Part shown: one piece after another, positions 6,226 to 9,629 of the stretch
How the letters are laid out: each line of letters starts with the position of its first letter
Numbering within the stretch: position 1 is the stretch's first letter
Source: JBGLNJ01 sp964353405
GTDB lineage: Bacteria; Chloroflexota; Anaerolineae; Fen-1058
DNA length: 9,629 nucleotides
Direction: 5' to 3'
Assembly (NCBI GenBank): GCA_964353405.1
Contig: CAYGWJ010000436.1
Coordinates: 1 to 9,629, forward strand
Program-made: the position numbers and the translations under genes
The notes under the pieces: generated by a model
The model's input: only the letters and a program-made list of their open reading frames with translations
What the model was told of the DNA's origin: nothing
The model's database searches: none

Positions 6226-6571
6226 ATGGAAGCCGTCGTGGACAAAGAAAATCGCCTTCGAGTTCGTCAGACTCAAAGGCAATGTAGAACAGTGAGAGTG
6301 GGATCGCCGCAAGGCCGACCGCGACCGTTACTATGCGGCTGTCGGCAAGAAAGCTGGCATAGGTTTGTTCGCAGTTGGGTTGCTGGTGGTTCTCTTGTCG
6401 TACACGGTCACGGGCATCTATATGAGTCTAGTCGCCATCGGCATAATGCTGGTTTCGGTCGTCCAGGAGGGCGGCGCTCGTGATCGTCTCAGGAATTTGG
6501 ACGATCAGCTTGCGTATGGCAAGCGAAGGCTCGTGGAACTGAACGCGCAACTGGAAAGCAGTACAAACTAA
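6226..6571 (+). pseudogene. Frame-broken membrane-hairpin gene of the same family
   Basis: From the ATG at 6226 the frame codes MEAVVDKENRLR. A coherent continuation, FVRLKGNVEQ, lies one frame over from about 6263 and hits TGA at 6293-6295. The same frame then runs open to 6571: EWDRRKADRDRYY, a two-helix hairpin with LLVVLLSYTVTGIYMSLVAI, then a charged coiled-coil end. The parts fit one protein of about 115 residues (coiled coil, hairpin, coiled coil) broken by a frameshift and a stop. The only in-frame start left is a TTG at 6365 without a ribosome binding site; use of it would give 68 residues. A sequencing error at the break cannot be excluded. Confidence 0.55.
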
Positions 6572-6588
6572 CATAGCATGAGCATCCG

Positions 6589-6608
6589 CCCCGGCGGTTG
6601 TGGCGGGG
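6589..6608. terminator. Weak GC stem between convergent genes
   Basis: CCCCG (6589-6593) and CGGGG (6604-6608) can pair around a 10-base loop between the ends of the plus-strand hairpin gene and the minus-strand RipA-like gene. The stem is short and no T run follows on either strand, so termination here is only a possibility. Confidence 0.2.
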
Positions 6609-6623
6609 TTGAGATGATTTGGC

Positions 6624-7082
6624 CTAGATGTACTTGCGTGCTGCGCCGACCACCAGGCCGATTCCATAAATGAGGTAAAGGATCAGGAACAAGCGGGGCA
6701 GCCAGATTTCCAGGAGGGAGAAACTAAACTCTTTCCCTTGCCTCGGCTTGAAAAAGTCTTCCCACTCCTTCGTGTACATTTGGTAGCTGCCTGCCATGAC
6801 CTTTTCCATCTCCCTCAACTGGTCATAGCGCCAGCCAATGAGCACCTGGTGCTGAAGGATGATCTTTTGCCAGATGAGGCACAGTAGCACACCGGTCAAG
6901 AACAGGGGCACAGCAGTCAGCACCAGTGTCCACCCCCGAAAGCCAATGTCTTTGATAAGAAGGGCCAACACAGCGAATATCGCAGCATTGACTGTCACGC
7001 AAGTTTGGCTGGTGCTCTGACGCCGCTCGGAGAGTTTCTGGGCGTCCTCGGCAAAGAGCTTGTACTCTTCGAACTTGTCCAT
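6624..7082 (-). CDS. RipA-like small integral membrane protein
   Basis: The 152-residue protein starts with a charged helix carrying YKLFAEDAQKLSERRQST (7-24). Two membrane helices follow (about 29-44 and 50-72) with the turn LIWQKIILQHQVL, then EMEKVMAGSY and KEWEDFF, and a last helix at 127-147. This order, especially the ERRQ stretch before helix 1, W71 after helix 2 and the closing E-x-W-L-P helix, recalls the family related to Francisella RipA (octameric membrane protein); the match is from memory and tentative. A SLATT-like two-helix effector is the alternative, but no partner enzyme is nearby. The ATG at 7082 is preferred over an open extension to 7211 because GAGGT lies six bases ahead. 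It may have its own promoter in 7083-7256. Confidence 0.55.
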   Translation of the reverse strand: MDKFEEYKLFAEDAQKLSERRQSTSQTCVTVNAAIFAVLALLIKDIGFRGWTLVLTAVPLFLTGVLLCLIWQKIILQHQVLIGWRYDQLREMEKVMAGSYQMYTKEWEDFFKPRQGKEFSFSLLEIWLPRLFLILYLIYGIGLVVGAARKYI

Positions 7083-7233
7083 GGGTGACCTCACTGGCTG
7101 GTTGAACCAAGTGTCTGCAAACACGAGTGTCCACAAAGCTGATCTCCGTTTGCAGTCATACTGCGCGAGGGCAAGTGATAGCAATATGATACCATAGAAT
7201 GCCACGGGCAAGTAACTCGCCTTTCCGTGCGGT

Positions 7234-7266
7234 GCTGATTTGGCATATAATATCAGCTATTTTTTA
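7234..7266 (+). terminator. Hairpin with T run at the end of the reductase gene
   Basis: GCTGAT (7234-7239) and ATCAGC (7252-7257) are exact complements around a 12-base loop, followed on the plus strand by a run of six T at 7260-7265. It overlaps the stop codon of the minus-strand reductase. On the plus strand it has terminator form; on the minus strand only the stem is present. With a 6-bp stem it is weak. Confidence 0.3.
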
Positions 7267-7796
7267 TCGGGCTGGTAGCCAAGTAAAGCGACGCCTGAAC
7301 TGAACGTCTTTGTTTCTACAAGTTTCAGGGTCGCTTTGCTCCCGTCCCTAAAGAGACGCTTGCCACTTCCCAGAACCACTGGATAGACCAGGAGGTGATA
7401 TTCGTCGATGAGGTTATGTTCCATCAGCGTGTTGACAAGAGTGGCACTGCCAGCGACCAGGATGTCCTGACCAGACTGCTGTTTCAGCCTGGAGACCTCT
7501 TCCGCTACATTCTCGTTAATCAAATGTGAATTGTTCCACTCGACAGTTTTCAGGGTCGTTGAAACAACGTATTTGGGGAGGCCGTTCATTCTGTCCGCAA
7601 AATCCCCTTCATCGCTGGAGGGCCAGGCGGCGGCAAAGCCTTGATAGGTCACTCGCCCCAGCAGAAGAACGTCGCTCGCGAATAGTTCATCGTATTTGAA
7701 CTTTGCAATTTCGTCATTCCAGTATGGCGCGGTCCACGCTGGCGCTTCCATGACGCCATCCAGTGACAAGAATTCTGCTACAACTATTTTTCTCAT
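7257..7796 (-). CDS. Dihydrofolate reductase-fold protein, RibD C-terminal type
   Basis: The 179-residue protein belongs to the RibD_C/YyaP-like dihydrofolate reductase family, presumably an NAD(P)H-dependent reductase of unknown substrate in the cytoplasm. Signatures in order: IVVAEFLSLDGVMEAP (4-19), LLLGRVTYQGFAAAWP (44-59), LPKYVVSTTL (73-82), DILVAGSATLVNTLM (111-125) with the nucleotide-binding Gly, and YPVVLGSGKRLF (138-149). It is of normal length. The second ATG (7796) is preferred over the one at 7802 because GAGGAG then stands seven bases ahead rather than abutting the start. It is the last gene of the minus-strand cluster, 62 bases behind the VOC gene. Confidence 0.88.
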   Translation of the reverse strand: MRKIVVAEFLSLDGVMEAPAWTAPYWNDEIAKFKYDELFASDVLLLGRVTYQGFAAAWPSSDEGDFADRMNGLPKYVVSTTLKTVEWNNSHLINENVAEEVSRLKQQSGQDILVAGSATLVNTLMEHNLIDEYHLLVYPVVLGSGKRLFRDGSKATLKLVETKTFSSGVALLGYQPDKK

Positions 7797-7810
7797 GAGC
7801 ATTCTCCTCT

Positions 7811-7845
7811 AAAATAGGACACTGACAAACACTGACGAACATTGG
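7811..7845 (-). promoter_or_regulatory. Tandem 10-base repeats and weak promoter before the reductase
   Basis: On the plus strand ACACTGACAA (7819-7828) and ACACTGACGA (7829-7838) stand head to tail, followed by a degenerate third start ACATTGG (7839-7845). Read on the minus strand, TTCGTC (7834-7839) and TATTTT (7811-7816) are 17 bases apart and could be a weak promoter overlapped by the repeats. This could allow separate control of the reductase gene. Confidence 0.3.
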
Positions 7846-7858
7846 AAACTGTGCTGGA

Positions 7859-8380
7859 TTATTTTTGATCGTACGCTTGCTTCAAAATCTTGATGTCTAT
7901 CTTGTGCATTTGAAGCATTGCCTGCATAACTCTTTTCGATTTCTCAGGGTCTTGGTCGTTCATCAACTCGCCTAAAGCAGAGGGAACGATTTGCCATGAC
8001 ACGCCGTATTTATCTTTCAGCCAGCCGCATTGCCCTTTTTCGCCGCCTTCCGAAAGCTTCTCCCACAGCTCGTCCACTTCTTGCTGTGTCTCACAGTTCA
8101 CGAAGAACGATATGGCTTCCGTGAATTTGAACTCTGGACCGCCGTTTAATACCATGAATTCTTGTCCATTGAGCTGGAATGTCGCGGTCATTACCGTCCC
8201 CTTCAGTCCTGGGCCTCCTTCTCCATATCGAGTAACGCTCACAATCTTTGAATTTTCAAAAATGGAAACATAAAAATTCATCGCCTCTTCGGCTTTGTCG
8301 TCGAACCACAAGAATGGGGTAATTTTTTGCATATATGCTCCTTGTTCTGCTGTAATTTTTGTCTGATTATCTTTTGTCAT
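7859..8380 (-). CDS. PhnB-like VOC family protein (3-dmu-9_3-mt domain)
   Basis: Up to 173 residues, a single glyoxalase/VOC-fold domain of the PhnB type, cytoplasmic, substrate unknown. Signatures: MQKITPFLWFDDKAEEAMNF (17-36), FENSKIVSVTRYGE, FQLNGQEFMVLNGGP, ISFFVNCETQQEVDELWEKL, and CGWLKDKYGVSWQIVP with the usual C-terminal helix. Two starts are credible. The ATG at 8380 overlaps the upstream stop as ATGA and has AAAAGGAG eight bases ahead. The ATG at 8332 (residue 17) has AAGGAG five bases ahead and coincides with the usual N-terminus of the family. The longer form is listed; the shorter, 157-residue form may well be the main product. The gene is visibly AT-richer than the left half of the window. 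Confidence 0.88.
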   Translation of the reverse strand: MTKDNQTKITAEQGAYMQKITPFLWFDDKAEEAMNFYVSIFENSKIVSVTRYGEGGPGLKGTVMTATFQLNGQEFMVLNGGPEFKFTEAISFFVNCETQQEVDELWEKLSEGGEKGQCGWLKDKYGVSWQIVPSALGELMNDQDPEKSKRVMQAMLQMHKIDIKILKQAYDQK

Positions 8381-8955
8381 GATGTTTTCTCCTTTTGATT
8401 ATCGTATGCCTGTTTCAACCATGTCAGCACCTCAGCATCTATTTGTTTTGGGTCGCTGATGCGCACACGATGGGTGACCATGGCGTTCCACGATTCGGCC
8501 GCTTCGAGTCGTTCGGTTGGCTTGACGCCCGTGAGTTTGATGCCGATGTCCAATCGCTCAGCCGTTGTGTGCACGATGGCGAATTTCTTGCTGCCGCGGC
8601 ACAGATTGATGTACGTCAGGTTGGGCGCCACTTGTACATCCGTGCCAAACTTGCGAACTCTTTCCTCGAGCGCATCGTATGCCTTGCGCCACTTGACCTT
8701 TTTGCCCGCGAACAATTTCTCGATCCGGTCTTCTGGGCTGGCTTTGACGTCGTCGGCATGCGCGATCACGTAGTAGATCGCTCCGGCGTGACCATGCCCC
8801 AGCCCATATTCCTCCTTCAGCCATGCGACGATCTCGCGGGATTTCACCAGACCCTTCTGCTTTGCCAGTTTGCGAAAGTCCTCGGGCGTCTTGCCGGTCT
8901 TGGCTTTGATGTTGTCCAGATACGACTGAAATGCTTTCTTGTCCTTTTCAGACAT
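8377..8955 (-). CDS. DUF4287/DUF5655 domain protein
   Basis: The 192-residue protein joins two small domains of unknown function. The N-terminal DUF4287-type part (about 1-70) shows SYLDNIKAKTGKTPEDF (11-27), LAKQKGL (30-36), and EIVAWLKEEYGLGHGHAGAI (41-60). The C-terminal DUF5655-type part (about 80-187) shows RVRKFGTDVQVAPNLTYINL (99-118), KKFAIVHTTAERLDIGIKL (123-141), SWNAMVTHRVRI (155-166) and WLKQAYDN. DUF5655 is related in fold to predicted transport or nucleic-acid-linked domains, but no activity is established. The start at 8955 has AAAGGGGA ahead. It lies 17 bases behind the DUF1801 gene and overlaps the VOC gene by four bases. Confidence 0.88.
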   Translation of the reverse strand: MSEKDKKAFQSYLDNIKAKTGKTPEDFRKLAKQKGLVKSREIVAWLKEEYGLGHGHAGAIYYVIAHADDVKASPEDRIEKLFAGKKVKWRKAYDALEERVRKFGTDVQVAPNLTYINLCRGSKKFAIVHTTAERLDIGIKLTGVKPTERLEAAESWNAMVTHRVRISDPKQIDAEVLTWLKQAYDNQKEKTS

Positions 8956-8972
8956 GATTCCCCTTTTGCAGG

Positions 8973-9371
8973 TTATTTCTTTTTGCCGCCCGCCATATTG
9001 TAGGCAACGGCGGCGCGAATCAGTTCCTTCAAGGCAGGCTCGTTAATATTATCACCTTCGCTGAAATCGATGGCGCGCGTAGCCTTCGCATCCAGTCCGG
9101 CATTGAAGAGACCCTTCGGATCCTTCAAGGAAGCGCCTTTGAAAAAGCTCAACTTGACGTGGTCTTTAAAAGTGCCGGCGCTACAAACAAGACCCTTTTG
9201 AGACCACACCGCGGTGTCCCACTTCCATTCCTCAGTGATGTCAGGAGCGGCCTCGAGGATCAGTTCGCGCAGTCGGGCGAGCATTTTGCCGCGCCAGTCA
9301 GCCAGTTCTGCGATTTGCTTGGTGATGAGTTGAGATGGAGTCATGCCATCTCCCGAATCTGTCTTTTTCAT
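8973..9371 (-). CDS. DUF1801 (YdhG-like) domain protein
   Basis: The 132-residue product matches the DUF1801 family, which has a frataxin-like small fold and no settled function. Visible signatures are WRGKMLARLRELILEAAPDI (26-45), EEWKWDTAVWSQKGLV (47-62), GTFKDHVKLSFFKGASL (66-82) and the closing LKELIRAAVAYN. The ATG at 9371 is chosen because AAGGAG stands five bases ahead and the family begins here; an open frame runs further to 9506 over the hydrolase gene. Its ATG shares one base with the TAA of the upstream gene (TAATG), so translation is probably coupled. Confidence 0.88.
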   Translation of the reverse strand: MKKTDSGDGMTPSQLITKQIAELADWRGKMLARLRELILEAAPDITEEWKWDTAVWSQKGLVCSAGTFKDHVKLSFFKGASLKDPKGLFNAGLDAKATRAIDFSEGDNINEPALKELIRAAVAYNMAGGKKK

Positions 9372-9629
9372 TATTTCTCCTTGGGCATCGGCGCATCGAG
9401 GAATGGTGTGACGATAGACACCAGCATCGGGGAGAAGAAGATGTTGTAATGCGTCGTGGCAGGCAGGATCGCGAGCCGTGCGTTCGGCACTCCGGATCCG
9501 TCCCATCCCGCGTCAGCCTTGCCGCCGCCGAGCAATTCGAAAAATTCCACGGCATGTGCGGTGCGGATGCTGTTGGCATCTCCCACAACAATCAACGTGG
9601 GTGCCTTGATTGCCGCCACGCCTTTCGAC
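9371..9629 (-). CDS. Alpha/beta hydrolase, C-terminal part (cut by window edge)
   Basis: The frame is open to the right edge of the window, so only the last 85 or so residues are seen. They show the closing part of an alpha/beta-hydrolase: strand APTLIVVGDANSIRTAHAVE, then LLGGGKADAGWDGSGVP and LAILPATTHYNI, where the His of TTH is the expected catalytic base. Where the common G-x-x-D acid motif is expected the sequence reads GDAN, so the acid is either replaced by Asn or supplied by the preceding Asp. The nucleophile lies outside. The gene is the first visible member of the minus-strand operon and its last codons hold the ribosome binding site of the DUF1801 gene. Confidence 0.8.
   Translation of the reverse strand, partial: SKGVAAIKAPTLIVVGDANSIRTAHAVEFFELLGGGKADAGWDGSGVPNARLAILPATTHYNIFFSPMLVSIVTPFLDAPMPKEK

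Noticed and set aside
6293..6295. TGA as a selenocysteine codon in the hairpin gene
   Set aside because: No SECIS-like hairpin was evident behind it, a frameshift lies just upstream, and the context is a charged coiled coil rather than a redox site.
7240..7256. TATAAT-like sequence on the plus strand after the RipA-like gene region
   Set aside because: It would drive antisense transcription into the reductase gene, has no convincing -35 box, and lies in the loop of the small hairpin.
7862..8420. Similar C-terminal LKQAYD tails of the VOC and DUF5655 proteins as a sign of gene conversion
   Set aside because: Both families commonly end in a comparable helix, and the DNA similarity covers only about 20 bases with several changes.
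8395..9003. Plus-strand 202-codon frame opposite the DUF4287/DUF5655 gene
   Set aside because: The minus-strand protein matches two known domains and has operon-type junctions; the plus-strand frame has no recognisable domain or ribosome binding site.

Overview
The window reads as a chromosomal piece of a GC-rich environmental bacterium. The gene mix (NapC/NirT-type multihaem cytochrome, freestanding threonyl-tRNA synthetase editing-domain protein, Mth938-like protein, short zinc-ribbon and two-helix membrane proteins) and a leaderless-type promoter fit a Chloroflexota (Anaerolineae-like) genome. That is an inference from gene content, and no rRNA or other marker gene is present to settle it. 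No tRNA, CRISPR array, transposase or phage gene was seen.

Left part, plus strand (1-2560): a leader with an interspersed-repeat-like element and a sigma70-type promoter precedes a membrane-anchored cytochrome with 15 CXXCH sites plus one CX4CH site. One base after its stop codon lies a CPBP-family membrane protein whose second catalytic motif has lost its histidine. A good intrinsic terminator closes this two-gene unit.

Second unit, plus strand (2561-5110): a 14-helix DHA2-type drug exporter, whose promoter places the predicted transcription start on the A of its ATG, is followed 13 bases later by the editing-domain protein and then by the Mth938-like protein. The three look like one operon.

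Third part, plus strand (5111-6571): the least ordinary stretch. A promoter carries four copies of an 11-base CTGTKAYGC-type box in two 11-base-phased pairs, as expected for an OmpR/PhoB-type response regulator. It drives a coiled-coil plus zinc-knuckle protein. Behind it lie a 60-base fragment of a membrane-hairpin gene, an intact relative of that family with a Pro/Ser-rich acidic tail, and a frame-broken relative holding the near-identical source sequence of the fragment. This looks like a small, locally duplicating and decaying gene family.

Right part, minus strand (6624-9629): a RipA-like three-helix membrane protein converges on the plus-strand cluster. Further right is a tight minus-strand operon, read from the window edge inward: alpha/beta hydrolase (C-terminal part only), DUF1801 protein, DUF4287/DUF5655 protein, PhnB-like VOC protein and a RibD/DHFR-fold reductase. 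The first two junctions are TAATG and a 17-base gap, and the third is an ATGA overlap, so translational coupling is likely. By eye this block, mainly the VOC and reductase genes, is more AT-rich than the left half, which may reflect separate acquisition.
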